Positions 32,164 through 44,617 of a DNA stretch of 64,000 nt are shown in pieces. The position numbers and the translations under genes are program-made. This DNA comes from Megalobrama amblycephala (lineage: Eukaryota; Chordata; Actinopteri; Cypriniformes; Xenocyprididae): the NCBI RefSeq assembly GCF_018812025.1, contig NC_063050.1, positions 12,193,037 to 12,257,036 on the forward strand, read 5' to 3'. Below the pieces are notes generated by a model. The model made no database searches and was not told the origin of the DNA. It saw nothing but the letters and a program-made list of their open reading frames with translations. Within the stretch, counting starts at the first letter, position 1; every line of letters begins with the position of its first letter.

Positions 32164-33967
32164 TTGAATTAAAACCAGAATTTATTAAATCCTTTTCATT
32201 TTCACATTTTACAACATTTCATTTTAAACACATTTTTAAACATTCCATATGAGTCCATCTTACCGAGTGTTAAAAAGTAACACTGAAGCAGTGTTAAAGT
32301 TAATGAGATAATTGATTGATGATTGACAATTAGTGGAGACACCTGATGTTAATAAGCAGAATCATTGAAGGAAAGAGAGAAAAAACGTCTTAATTGATGT
32401 TTTATGGAGTTTCATTTCAAGTCACCATGAAAGAGGTCAGCGTTTGCTTTAGTTGGGCTCTTGACTCTTTACCTTTTATTATTAGTTTTTCTCTGATTGC
32501 TCCAACTTTGTGTTTGTAAAACACATTTGTAATAGTCAGAGAAAATAGGATCTGGTCACAATATAATTTGATGATATAATCATCATGTGATGGCATGATG
32601 TCATTTATAGTCTAAATCTCTGACTGTGTGCTTGATGTATAGCTTTAGTATTAATGATTGTAGTCCTGTGATTTTACAGCTTGAGATCTGACAATAGTAT
32701 GATTTTTTTTTTTCTTTTAAGAATAATACATTATGAACTGAAGCTTCAGTGTTTAAACACACACAGACATCAAGAGTCAGCATCTGATTCTCAAGAACGG
32801 TGATGATAAATAAATACAAAATACTGACAAACAGATCAACTCTGAACATCACAAAACAAGCTACTGTCACAACAAAACAACAGAAAAATAAAGCAAACAT
32901 GAACAATCTACGAAAATTACTAAGACAATTCAGCTGCATAATTTATTCATGCAGCAATGCATGATGGGAGCTATGGATGAGTTTTGATTGGTGGCTCCCA
33001 TCATGCACTGCAACATGAAGCACTTTGTTTGATTGTCACCATTGTTGAGGGTCATATGCTGATTCTTGATGTCTGTGTGTGTTTAAAAAAAAACCCTTCA
33101 GATTATAAAAGCTCTTCTGGATCTCAAGCGGTAACAGATTTACTGTAAGGAAATAATATAACATCTATATCACCAGTTAATACTGGATGTCACCAATGAA
33201 TCTGGCCATTTCACAATGAGAAAACACAACCATTATGACTGTGCTTCCCAAAGCATTGTAAACCTAAATTAATCAACTTTGGCCTCACAGCACTTTTGGG
33301 AAACACAGCTCAGATCATAATTTCTCTGGCCATAACAAATGTGCTCTACAAACACAAAGTTGGAGCAGCCAGAGATAAATTAATGTTAATAAATAGAGTC
33401 AAGAGCCCAACTAAAGGAAATGCTTTTCACCATCATGGTGACTTCAAACTAAACTTTCATTAAAACATTAACATCTAAACATCTGTTAATTCTCAATAAG
33501 AACTTTTGTTGATGTATGACAGAAATCAAATCAAACTGGTTAATAATAAGTGTAATAATGTTTAATGGCTGGAAGTCAGTTGTAGTTGTTGTGTCTCTCT
33601 CTTTTTCTCTTGTTGTTTCTTCAATGATTCTGCTTATTATCATCAGGTGTCACCACTAATTGTCAATCATCACTCAATCATCAATCAATTATCTCATTAA
33701 CTTTAACACTGCTTCAGTGTTACTTTTTCACTTCAATGTTACTTCTTCAGTGTGTAAAATATATATATATCTCATTATAGTCAACAATTGTACGCTGTCA
33801 AAGCCAATTTTGTAGGGTCAATTTTTGTACTGTTAAATAAAGGTACAAAATTGTCACTAAAGGTACAAAAATGGTCTCTTAAGGTACAAATCACAAGGGT
33901 ACAAATTTGTACCTTTGTACCATTGTACCCCTAAAGGTACAATTTTGTACTTTTATTTCTGAGAGTG
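31767..33967. mobile_element. Palindromic TA-target element, 2.2 kb
   Basis: The ends CACTCTCAGAAATAAAAGTA and its inverse are flanked by TA (31765-31766 and 33968-33969). Terminal arms consist of repeated GGTACAAATTTGTACC-like blocks. A second nested inverted pair (about 32270-32400 and 33610-33740, containing GTTAAAGTTAATGAGATAAT) and a central hairpin (GATGGGAGC...GCTCCCATC at about 32960-33005) make the element palindromic almost throughout. There is no transposase. The internal GTTAATGAGATAATT module recurs at 44480 and 48970. Confidence 0.8.
32131..32159. repeat. (CA)n microsatellite
   Basis: A CA run follows a TA run in the left part of the palindromic element; the right half has only a short TA tract. 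Confidence 0.95.
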
Positions 33968-33969
33968 TA

Positions 33970-34239
33970 GGGAACACATATAAACTATTAACTACAATGT
34001 TTCCCTTAATAAACTCCTAATTTACTGCTTATTAATAGTTAGTGAGGTAGTTGTTAAGTTTAGGTATTGGGTATGATTTAAAATGTAGAATGAGGTATTA
34101 ATATGTGCTTAATCAGTATTAATAAATAGCCAATATTCTAGTAATATGCATGCTAATAAGAAACTGGTTAAAAGGCCTTAAATTAATGTTACCCCATCAC
34201 ACTTATGGAAAGTCCTCATAATTATGTAAAAACATTGAT

Positions 34240-34281
<42 letters not shown>

Positions 34282-34558
34282 TTTTGTGAATTGTGGGGAT
34301 ATTCCATAGGCGTAATGGTTTTTATACTGTACAAACTGTATTTTCTATCCCCCTACACTACCCCTACCCCTAAACCTAACCATCACAGGAAACTGTGCAC
34401 ACTTTTACTTTCTCACAAAATCTCATTCTGTATGATTTATAAGCCTTTTGAAAAGTGGGGACATGGGTAATGTCCTCATAAGTCACCTCTTTTTGTAATA
34501 CCTATGTCATACCCATGTCATTATACACATTTGTGTCCTGATATGTCAGAAAAAACGT

Positions 34559-34621
<63 letters not shown>

Positions 34622-35574
34622 ACTGTGAATATGCAAATACTGGGAAAAAATTGTTTTGGGGCATTGCAAACTTATCTGAGAGTTGATGAAAGGATGCAAA
34701 AACATCATCTATATATAAATATTTAAACGAAGATATCCTATATGTTGCCCATTGGGAAAAGGTCCTGTCCATTGATGGTGGAAAAACAAAATTTGACGCT
34801 ATCGGCACAGCCATAGAAAAAGCTTGTAATCTGGGAGTTTCATGTTCTGATTGATTGATTATTATTTTTTTCTTTGTTTAATGCATTTCATTTTCAACAG
34901 CAGAGTATATAATGCATTTATGTGTGCTTTGTTGAACATTGCCATAACATTATTAGAACACTCAGTTTACAGAATAGTTTGGCTGAATGACACAGCTTAA
35001 CAATGATTGCTAATATGTATGTATTGATTTATGTTGTTTTATCCATTGTTATGTACTGCACTCTGCAGCTATATTGAACAAACCCAAAGTTACATTTATC
35101 ATCATATGGTAATATTACCAAGAGAATCATTATGATTCTGGATTTTCAGACTGTTACCACTAACACTATAGCCTAATATCTTTTTAAACAATATTAATAT
35201 AATTAAAATATAAGCTAATAAAGTTTGACTGACGTTGATATGTTGATTCCATTATTCCTTTAAATTAGTTTGCTGTTGTACTGGGAGTGTCAACCTGACC
35301 GTACAAATTGAATGTAAGAAACCAAAAGTATTTAAACACTCATTTGTTCTGTAGCCGAATATGGCACGCAGTCAACAGAAAATCCACCCATCTCTCTCTC
35401 TCTCTGTGTGTGCGCATGCGGGAGTGAGTGGGCGGCGTTGGTGTGTGAATGAGAGCAGTGGCGGTTCTAGACCATTTCAACTGGGGGGGCCAAGCTGGGG
35501 CCAGTTGTACTGTTAGAGGGGCCAGTTACATTTAGACCTTATTGTTGTCATATCATTTTCTGCACTGGGCATCG
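33970..35574. other. Intergenic DNA with (CA)n tracts
   Basis: CA runs lie at 34245-34275 and 34559-34617. Between them is a repeat-like segment with ACTACCCCTACCCCTAAACC (about 34357). The open frames here are translations of the CA run. Near 35390 a CT tract precedes GTGTGTGCGCATGCGGG. No gene was recognised. Confidence 0.5.
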
Positions 35575-36305
35575 TTAAGGTTTTAACGGTATTACTACTC
35601 TTACCGATATTGCTTATCAATCCGGTACTTTAACGGTATTCTTATCGGTACCTTTTGTTTATAATATAATATAATATATAGCTAAATGAGCTGAATTAAT
35701 AATGAGCTGAATTAACTTTGCTTTATATTATATAGTGTCCGGCATTTTTGGTCTTTTATTTAAGATACAGTAAGAACATGAACAAAGAAACAAAGTAAAA
35801 CAAACTGACAAAAACAATAAAACAAAGATACAAATGAAATAAAGTGCTTTCATTTGTTCATGTGTTCAGGTAAGTAATATAGGCCTAGCCTATAAAAGAA
35901 ATCTAAGTAAAGTAACCAAATGTAAAATAACACTGCATGGTTTTCACAGTATAAATTAATAGATTAATGCCTATTAAAGCTAACTATATTCAGATGAAGA
36001 GCTGTGAGTGATTTTCTCTTTGCATTTTCTTGTTTGATTAACACTGATGGCATAATCGTCAGAAGGTGACTGCTGTCACTTTAAGACAATAGATATTAAA
36101 GGTGCCCTTGAATGAAAAATTTAATTTATCTTGGCATTGTTAAATAACAAGAGTTCAGTACATGGAAATGACATAGAGTCAGTCTCACACTCCATTGTTT
36201 CCTCCTTCTTATATAAATATCATTTGTTTAAAAGACCTCCGAAGAACAGGCGAATCTCAACATAACACCGACTGTTACGTAACAGTCGAGGTGTACGCCC
36301 CCAAT

Positions 36306-36410
36306 ATTTGCATATGCCAGCCCACGTTTCCAACATTATAAAAGGCATTAGACAAGGGCAGCCAGTATTAACGTCTGGATGTGCACAACCTAATCATCAG
36401 ACTAGGTAAG
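36306..36410 (+). promoter_or_regulatory. Octamer plus TATA promoter inside the TTAA element
   Basis: A perfect octamer ATTTGCAT (36306-36313) lies about 24 bp upstream of a TATAAAAGG box (36337-36345). About 60 bp further is an exon-like end ACTAG with donor GTAAGC at 36406. Octamer plus TATA spacing is typical of Pol II snRNA/histone-like or lymphoid promoters. Here it belongs to a repeated element and could seed transcripts wherever the element lands. Confidence 0.55.
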
Positions 36411-37021
36411 CAAGCAAGAACAATAGTGAAAAATGGCAGATGGAGCGATAATAACTGACATGATCCATGATATCATGATATTTTTAGTGATATTTGTAAA
36501 CTGTCTTTCTAAATGTTTCGTTAGCATGTTGCTAATGTACTGTTAAATGTGGTTAAAGTTACCATCGGTTATTACTGTATTCACGGAGACAAGAGCCGTT
36601 GCTATTTTCATTTTTAAACACTTGCAGTCTGTATAATTCATAAACACAACTCCATTCTTTATAAATCTCTCCAACAGTGTAGCATTAGCCGTTAGCCACG
36701 GAGCACTATCAAACTCATTCAGAATCAGAAGTAAACAATATAACAGTATACAATACTCACATAATCCGACGCATGCATGACGAACACTTTGTAAAGATCC
36801 ATTTTGAGGGTTATATTAGCTGTGTAAACTTTGTTAAGGCACTGTTCAAGGCAAGCGCGAGCTCTGTGGGCGTGGACCACGAGATTTAAAGGGGCCGCAG
36901 CATAAAATCAGCGCGTTTATAATGATGCCCCAAAATGGGCAGTTAAAAAAATTAATAAAAAAAAATCTATGGGGTATTTTGATCTGAAACTTCACAGACA
37001 CATTCAGGGGACACCTTAGAC

Positions 37022-38392
37022 CAGGGGTTCCCAAACTTTTCAGCCCACGACCCCCAAAATAACGATGACAGTGACTCGCGACCCCCACTATCCTCGGAGG
37101 TGGTTAATGAGTTGTGCACAAAGGCGCACACGCACTAACGCATGTTTCACACATACTCTGTTTGCAGTGCGCATTTTTTTTTCTGTGCCCATATTTAACG
37201 GATTTCACACTGCACGCGGATGCGGTCCGGCAGTGCGTTCCAGGAGCGGTGCGTCTGCAGCAGTGCAGCGATCATTTACGCGCCGAGTCTATTTTTGCTG
37301 TGCTGCACAGCGCTGAATTAAAACGACAGCGCACTGTTCGCATTAAAATAAACATGTATTGACGCGAAAAAACTAGTAATTTCACCATAGATTCATATAG
37401 TTCAAAGTCTGTTACACAGTTTAAACACGGCATTTTTGCCTCGGGTAAAGCAAGGAAAATAACACCTTACCAGGCATTTAGGTGAACAAGGAGACATAAA
37501 CAATAGCACTCGTCTCTTCGTGAAGGTGGAAAAACAGTTCTTTATGACCTAAGGGATTTATTGTAAAAAGATTTAAAAGGAAAGAAAAGACGAGAGTCGG
37601 CTGTTTTTGTCTATTTTAAGTTTTTTTAAAAAAACGTTTTTGATTTTAACATAAAGCTTACGTTAAAATGTTTTGCCACTTGCGTAAGCAACATAATATA
37701 TAAATCTAAAGTATTACTTCAGATAAATATAAAGTATGATATGAATAAAACGTTTAAATATAGTGCGTTTAAACGTGACATCTATGAAATATAGTGTAGG
37801 CCTATACAAAGAGAATCTCTGTGCTGACAAGCCATATTCAGTAACAACTTTTGGATTTGAAATAAAAATAAGTAAATGTTGTGTTTGTGATACACAGCCA
37901 TGGATCAGTTGCGCACTGCAAACGCGGCATAGGCTATGTGAAGCGCGTGCTTCTCCGCTCTCCTCCGCTGGCCTCCCTGCGTTGTCTTTTTTGATCGATA
38001 TTAACCAACGTTTCATTTCGACAAAAATATTATCCAAAGATTAAAGCCTAAAGAATTACCTACGTGCACATGTCTGAACGGTTAACATGTTGCAGTAAAC
38101 TGACCTGCTGCAGCTGATGCTGTTGCTACTCATTAATCTGTCGTAATCACCTCAGGAGTCACGGCCGAGGGAAAGGAAAATCGAAAGGTTGATGGCTTTT
38201 TTTTATTTGCATGGTTTTTGTTTTTAATTTAACTACTATTTTTAGTATTTTGTGACAATTATTGATAGAATATACTATTTCTAATCGTTTAGTTATTATT
38301 ATTATTATTATTATTTTTATTTTTTTATTTCTGGAAATCATCTCGCGACCCCTCTCTCACTGTCTCGCGACCCACCACTTTGGGAACCACTG
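37022..38392. mobile_element. Non-autonomous hAT-like element, 1371 bp
   Basis: The ends CAGGGGTTCCCAAACTTTT and TTTGGGAACCACTG are flanked by a perfect 8-bp direct repeat CCTTAGAC (37014-37021 and 38393-38400). Subterminal CTCGCGACCCCC motifs occur on both sides. This is the hAT (Charlie-like) end structure. Open frames within (37065-37362, 37763-38044) show no transposase or BED-finger motif. Confidence 0.92.
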
Positions 38393-39600
38393 CCTTAGAC
38401 TTATATTACATCTTTTAAAAACATAATCTAGGGCACCTTTAACACACATCAGATTTTCTCCCAGCTGTTCATGTACACTTACGATATAAACTGCATTTAA
38501 GTAGTTAAACACGCTCCAATCTGGTCATTTTAACATATTTTGTGTGTATTTGATCTCTTGGACGTGCCCCTGAAGCCCAATGTGTAATTTGTTTGTCTAT
38601 TTGCGATCCGTTTTGGAGCGCGCACACACATTCAGCTTGAGGAACAGCGTCTCTTGAGCGGATTATTGTGCTTTCAACGTTTTAAAACGTTGATAATAAT
38701 TATCAAACATTTACTGTAATTTAGCAACAGTAAAGCCTGCATTTTACAACAGTCACCGATTATGCTGATTCTGACGTTAAGTTTGGGTTTAGGGAGGAAT
38801 GAACGCGCACAGCTGTGAAGAGAATAAGGTGTGCAAGATGAAACACGGCTAGTTTTTAATAGTTTTACCTCAGATATCTTCTTTCTGATCCTTGGAAGGA
38901 TCTTCAAAAATAAAATTAGCTTAATATCACAGGCCTAAAGTGTAAGCAGATGTTTAGTTGTTTAGTTCTCCCTCTATCGTCACAATTAAACAGGGCTTTC
39001 ATGTGAGCGGCTGCGCGCGCTGTAGCTCCTCTGCGTGAGCGCGATCTCTCTTCTGGACTGCGAAAGCAAAAATGCATCATAGAGAAATGTCCTAATATTA
39101 TTGCATACAGACACAGCTGGTGACTCTGGCGAGATAGAATCTGCAAGATAATGTCTATATAGCAATAACAAATGAACGTGTATTTTCTTCATAATTTCTT
39201 CAGTACCGATAGCAGAACCGTTAACGTCAGAGCTTATCGATACACCGGTCTTTCATAATTTAGCCCTGGGGCTAATATAATACCAGGTTTCGGTACCCAT
39301 CCATAGTTACATTTCTGTTCCGCGTTGACACTGTCTAATAACGGATGTAAAAAACAACGATCGCAAAAAAAAAACAGTTACAGTAAAAATTATTTCACAC
39401 TCCACATTTAGGGGGGCCTCAATGGGGCCTCACTCCAGGAGTGAGAGTTCTACGGTGAGAGTACGTCTTCTTTCTTTTTCCCCCTATTACTTTTTTTTGG
39501 TGTCTGGTATATATTGTTTTTGTGGAATTAAGTTTGAGGGTAACAACAGTAAGTTGAGGTGAACTGAGGAGCGCAGTCTTCCAGCGAGTGCTGGTTGACA

Positions 39601-40640
39601 ATGGCATCCTCAGAACACACAAGTTATGAGCGGCTTTCACGCAGGCATGGCATTAAGATCAACAATGAATTGTTCTGTGGAAGAGTGCAATTTGGCGGTC
39701 GGAAATGTTGTAGGGCATGAAAGCATAATGTCAGCATCTCGTATGAATAGCACTGTGGTGATTTTTTTTAGATAACATTGAAAAAGTGAACAGTGTGGTC
39801 CAAAACGGAATTGTCATACAGGAGACTTTTATGTCAGTAATGCTCTTAGTTCAACCGGAGAAAAAGATAATCTTGTCCAATGTTCCCCCATTCATAAAAG
39901 ATGAGTTGCTGATCACAGAGTTATCCAGACACGGAAAAATTGTTTCACAAATGAGGAAAGTTCTGTTGGGCTGTAAATCCCCTTTACTCAAGCATGTAGT
40001 CTTTTTTAGATGACAAGTTTACATGGTATTAAAAAGTGAATTGGATGAAATAAATATGGCATTTAAATTTAAAGTTGATGGCTTTGATTATGTTGTGTTT
40101 GCAAGTTCTGAGGCTATGAAATGTTTTAAATGTGGAGAGGAGGGGCACATTAGAAGTTCGTGTCCAGAACAGACTGAGGATGCAAGGGCCGATACAGTGG
40201 CCAACGAGGCAGCTGTAAATGATGATGATGTTAGGGCAGCCAAACATGAGCAGGCTGAAAGTGTGAGTGTTACAGCAGAAGCTGGAACAAGTGATGCAAA
40301 GATGGAAGGATCAGGAGTGGTAGAGGGGGAAACCTCAAATGCTATTGACAAAACAGCTGATCTGGTGAAAAATGATGAAACTAATGCAGAGTATGTGAGT
40401 GATGATGCACTTTTCAAAATGCCCTCTGTTAAGAGGAAAAGGAACAAAGTGAAAATAAGGGACGAAAAATCAAAACAATTGTCAGAATTACAAGTTGATG
40501 CATGTAATGATGTTGAAAGCAGTGCTGTTGAAGACTCTGATAGTGATGCTTGGTATAATAGAAGGAATAGGCGTAGTGCTTATTCTTTTGGAAGGGTTAG
40601 GTCTTTTTTACAAAGAACAAAAAACATGAAAAATGTCCAG
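39601..40640 (+). pseudogene. LINE ORF1 (zinc-knuckle protein), broken
   Basis: It begins MASSEHTSYERLSRR and shifts frame near 39660-39780. It then runs through SNVPPFIKDELLITELSRHG, a stretch common to fish Tx1 ORF1 proteins, to a stop near 40010. It resumes to the knuckle CFKCGEEGHIRSSC (CX2CX4HX4C, about 40123-40165), followed by an acidic, low-complexity tail. The knuckle suggests RNA binding in the ribonucleoprotein. About 40640 the sequence leaves ORF1 and joins ORF2 remnants. Confidence 0.78.
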
Positions 40641-40679
40641 GTTACATATTTTTTTCCGGACCGCAAAATGTTTGTTTAC

Positions 40680-43600
40680 TCTGTATGGAAGCAATATAAG
40701 TGGGCACATACTCGAGACAATTTAGATTTAGATTAGATAGATTATATTGCTTTAAACATCATTTTAATATAGTGAAAACCAGTGACATTAGTCCTTCTGT
40801 TTTTTCTGATCATGCTATTGTTATATGTAAAGCTTTTATAGCAAATATAAGGTCAAAGAGTGCCTATTGGCATTTTAATGTGTCTCTGTTGAGTGATTTA
40901 AAGTTTAAAGAGGTTTTTCTTTTCTTTTGGAAGGAATTCAAATGGAAAAAAGAGTGTTTTGTGAATTTGCGCCAGTGGTGGGACTGTGGGAAAGTTGAAA
41001 TAAAGTTATGTCAACAGTATACTTTCAATGTCTCTAAAAATATAACACAAAAATTTAAAAAAACTTGAAGCTGACATTGTAGAGTTACAATCATTGATAG
41101 AGGTCACTGGAGAGCAGAGTGGTATTGATGCCCTTAAGTCCAAAAAGTTATGTATTGCAGACCTGCTAGGCTTGAAAGCAAAGGGAGCTTTGGTCAGGTC
41201 GCGTTATCAAAATCTTACGGAAATGGATGCCCCATCCAAGTTCTTTTTTAATCTGGAAAGGAAAAATGGCCAGAGTCTATATATTCACTCATTACACAGA
41301 AAATGGGCAAGAGCTGACAGCACCATCTGAAATAAGACAGCGGGCTGTGAGGTTCTACAATGAATTGTATGGGAGTGAATATGAGGAAGAAGCTTCAAAA
41401 AAAATCAAAGGCAGTGCTAGAGAGGCCTCTGTGTGAGGGAGAACTTTGGAATGCACTGCAGAACATGGAGAGTGGAAAAGCTCCTGGTATTGATGGTCTT
41501 CCAGTTAAATTTTATAAAGCCTTTTGGGAGGTGTTGGGTGAGGATCTCTTGGATGTTCTCAAGGAGAGCATAGCTGAGGGTTCTCTACCGCTGAGTTGTA
41601 GAAGAGCTGTGATTACTCTTCTACCCAAAAAAAGGTGATCTGCAAGAAATGAAGAACTGGAGACCAGTGAGCTTGTTGTGCTCGGATTTGAAAATCTTCT
41701 CTAAGGCTCTGGCCAACAGACTGAGAGAGGTGATGGGGCAGGTCATACATCCTGACCAGACGTATTGTGTGCCTAGTAGGTCTATTTCGGATAATATTTT
41801 TCTTGTTCGGGACATAATAGAGCTTGCTGGCCTTTTGGGTATCAATCTAGGGCTCATTTCCATTGATCAAGAGAAAGCGTTTGACAGAGTTGAGCACCAG
41901 TACCTCTGGGAAACTCAAAATGCTTTTGATTTTGGCCCAGGTTTTATTGGATTAATCAAAGTGTTATACAAAGATATTGAAAGTATGCTAAAAATCAATG
42001 GTGGTTTGAGCGCCCCTTTTAAAGTTAATAGAGGCATTAGACAGGGATGTGCACTCTCTGGAATGCTGTACTCTTTAGCAATTGAACCATTGTTAAATAA
42101 GTTACGTTCTAAAATAGAAGGTTTACTATTATCTCATAACAATTTGCACCATCAGATATCAGCTTATGCTGATGATGTAATGATAATGGTTAATGGACAG
42201 AATGATATAAATACTTTGGTTAAAATTGTTGAAGAGTTTGGAACTATATCTGCTGCCAAAATAAACTGGAGTAAAAGTGATGCATTGGCTGTTGGAAAAT
42301 GGGAGAATGGTCCACCATTATTGCCTGGTGGGTTAACTTGGAAAAAAGAGGGATCAAATACCTTGGAGTTTTTATTGGGGATACTACTACGCAAGTAAAA
42401 AATTGGATTGGGGTGTTTGAAAAAATGGAGGGTAGATTAAAGAAGTGGAAGTGGATACATCCACAGCTTTCCTTTAGAGGGAGGGTTTTAATAATTAACA
42501 ACCTGACTGCCTCAACATTGTGGCACAGATTGTCATGTGTGGACCCTCTTCCCGGTTTTCTTTCTAGGTTGCAAGCAATGTTTTTGGATTTCTTCTGGGA
42601 TTGGCTTCACTAGGTTTCCCAAAGTGTACTTTTTTTGCCTGTGGATGACGGAGGACAAGGACTGGTGCACTTGCCAAGTAGACTAGCAACGTTTCGCTTG
42701 CAATTTATCCAAAGACTGTTAACTGGACCTGAAGATCTGGTATGGAGAAAAGTTGCCCAGGTTATTCTGCAGAAGACTGATGGACTTGGACTTGACAGCA
42801 CCTTGATGCTTCTGGATCATAGACAGTTGAATTTAAAGGATTTACCCTCTTTTTACTGTGGACTTTTTAAAATGTGGGGACATTTTAATTTTACCAGGGA
42901 TTGTAAGACAGAATCTTTGTTTGGGTTGCTTGAGGAACCTTTGGTTAAAGGAGCTCGCTTTGATTTATCAAATGAGTGTTTGCCAGGTCTCACACAAAGG
43001 CTATGTGGCTCTGGTATGGTAAAATTAAGAAGTTTAATTGATGTGGCAGGACCTGACTTAAGTAATGTATCTGCAGTGGCCTCTGCATTAGTCCAGAGAT
43101 CTTCACGTCAAACTGAGGTTTTTTTTTTAAAAATGTGGAAAAGAAGGTTAATAGAAGAAGAATCAATCTTGTTGCAAAATTTTGGTAATGGAAGTCTGAT
43201 TCCAAATAAGAGAGATCCCTTTCCAAAAATTGTCATTTCACCAGATTTAAAGGGTATGTCTAGCATGATTTGGATTTGGGTTTGGTTTCAGGAAAAAATT
43301 TTATAGGTGTTTTGTTAAAGTTTTAAATAATGTGGCACTAAATGAGAAGAAAGACACTGTGTGGCAGTATAAATTCGGATTAAAAGAGGAAGAAAGGCCA
43401 GTTTGGAGGGTGATATACAAACTACCATTGAATAAACAAACATTTGCAGTGGTGAATTTTGCACGGGGCTATAGCGGTCAATGCCTTTGTTTCTGTTATA
43501 AATTCAGATGTTGTTGATAAATGTGTTTTTTGTGGAGCAAGAGAAACGGTTTTTCACTGTTTTACAGAATGTATTAGATTGAGATCACTTTTTGTTTTGT

Positions 43601-43880
43601 TGAAGGATTTGTTTTTAAGATTTCAGGAACAATTCACTCCTAATGTGTTTGTTTAGGATCAAGATATTGTCAAAAACAGAGAATAAAATGGCAGTTAATT
43701 AATTTTATTGTTGGACAAGCCAAACTTGCGATTTATATCACAAGATGAAATAGAATGGAGAACAGACATGGTCAAGATGTTGTACTTCTTTTTAAATCTT
43801 TTTAAAGGCTAGGATTGGTGTATAAAATATAAGTACTATAAACTAATGAATGACATTGAGTCTTTTAAATTGCAGTGGTG
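40680..43880 (+). pseudogene. LINE ORF2 (EN end, RT, C-terminal finger), broken
   Basis: After an endonuclease C-terminal remnant with SDHAIVI (40818-40835), the reverse transcriptase shows GKAPGIDGLPVKF (41477), WRPVSLL (41661), the catalytic ISIDQEKAFD (41857), IRQGCALSG (42038) and YADD (42164-42175). A thumb segment with LSFRGRVLIINN follows (42466), and a CVFCG...HCF.EC finger near 43525-43572. Frameshifts occur in A-runs at 41056-41062, 41397-41404, 41627-41633 and 42345-42350; a TAG falls at about 42611, and further shifts occur between 43230 and 43490. Tx1-clade LINEs nick target DNA with the endonuclease and reverse transcribe in place; this copy cannot. Confidence 0.85.
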
Positions 43881-43995
43881 TTATAGTAATATTATTTGTA
43901 CTGTAATTGAGGGAGATTTAATTTTTGATATGTTACTAATTTGAATGGATTTGATTCAGTGATTTGTTGTTTGGTAAAATAAAGTTTTTTTCTAA

Positions 43996-44423
43996 AAATC
44001 AAAATCAAATCTCTCTCTGAACACAACTGCTGGTGTGAATGAGTTTTTCCAGCTTTGTCTTAATTTTCACACTGGTTGTGCTTTAAAGTTTGTTTGTTTT
44101 TTCCCTTGATGCTGTAAGATTGAAAATATTTAAAGATATTTTAAAATGAACAAAGACATTTGCTTTGCTGTTTCAAAAATTCTCTCTTGCTACAAGGGCC
44201 ATTTGGAAGGCACAAAGGTGCTGCTAGTGATCAAGGCCTGTAGGCCAAGATGTGTACATCGGGGGTCTACGAATTGTCACACCTTTAGTATGGAGGGGGA
44301 AGTTTTAATCTTCTGATTGGTCGGTTTGAATGTCTCACATCTGGGATTCAGTCACATGGTCAAGGAAGGGATAAAAGAAGATTGTAACTGTTGATCTGGC
44401 TCTTCTTTTGCTTGGGCTATATG
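43996..44423. other. LINE 3' flank
   Basis: No gene was recognised between the LINE tail and the small MITE at 44424. Confidence 0.4.
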
Positions 44424-44617
44424 TACTCAAGAGTGTCAAAGTGTTAAAATAAGAGTGTTAAAGTAACACTGTAGCAGTGTTAAAGTTAATGAGATAATTA
44501 AGTGATGATTGACACCTGATGATAACAAGCAGAATCACCAAAGGAGAAAAACCCATTTTTTAACTGTTTCAGTGTTCATTTAAGACTCTTATTTTAACAC
44601 TTTAACACTCTTGAGTA
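44424..44617. mobile_element. Short MITE of the AAGTGTTAAAATAAGAG type
   Basis: The ends TACTCAAGAGTGT and ACACTCTTGAGTA are inverted copies with TTAAAATAAGAG/CTCTTATTTTAA next to them. The inside carries GTTAAAGTTAATGAGATAAT, the same module as in the palindromic elements at 31767 and 48798. It is therefore probably an internally deleted relative of these. Confidence 0.72.

Larger units (their letters stand above)
36100..38438. mobile_element. TTAA-target non-autonomous element
   Basis: The ends AGGTGCCCT and AGGGCACCT are flanked by TTAA (36096-36099 and 38439-38442), the target of piggyBac and Kolobok transposons. The interior is a type of cyprinid repeat with a promoter-like start and no transposase. 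It is split by the hAT-like insertion at 37022-38392, so its own length is just under 1 kb. Confidence 0.82.
35575..39250. mobile_element. Outer host repeat of a nested element stack
   Basis: The left side (TTAACGGTATTCTTATCGGTACC near 35625-35660) and the right side (GTACCGATAGCAGAACCGTTAA near 39203) are imperfect inverted copies. This suggests a hAT-like or similar element opened by the insertion at 36100. The ends are diffuse and no target duplication could be fixed. Confidence 0.35.
39415..43995 (+). mobile_element. Tx1-type LINE, 5' complete-looking, internally deleted
   Basis: Order of parts: 5' UTR and ORF1 start (39601), ORF1 continuation with an RNA-binding-like domain and CCHC knuckle (39786-40640), an abrupt jump into the very end of the endonuclease (SDH motif, 40830), reverse transcriptase (41430-42400), and a C-terminal cysteine/histidine finger (about 43510-43600). 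The 3' end is an AATAAAG-containing tail near 43978. The apurinic endonuclease core between ORF1 and SDHAIVIC is missing. Multiple frameshifts and at least one nonsense codon make the copy inactive. Confidence 0.88.

Noticed and set aside
36846..37362. Open frames near the hAT-like left end
   Set aside because: No BED finger or transposase motif; the frames cross the element boundary.
40088..40447. 119-aa minus frame
   Set aside because: Antisense shadow of the LINE ORF1 tail.
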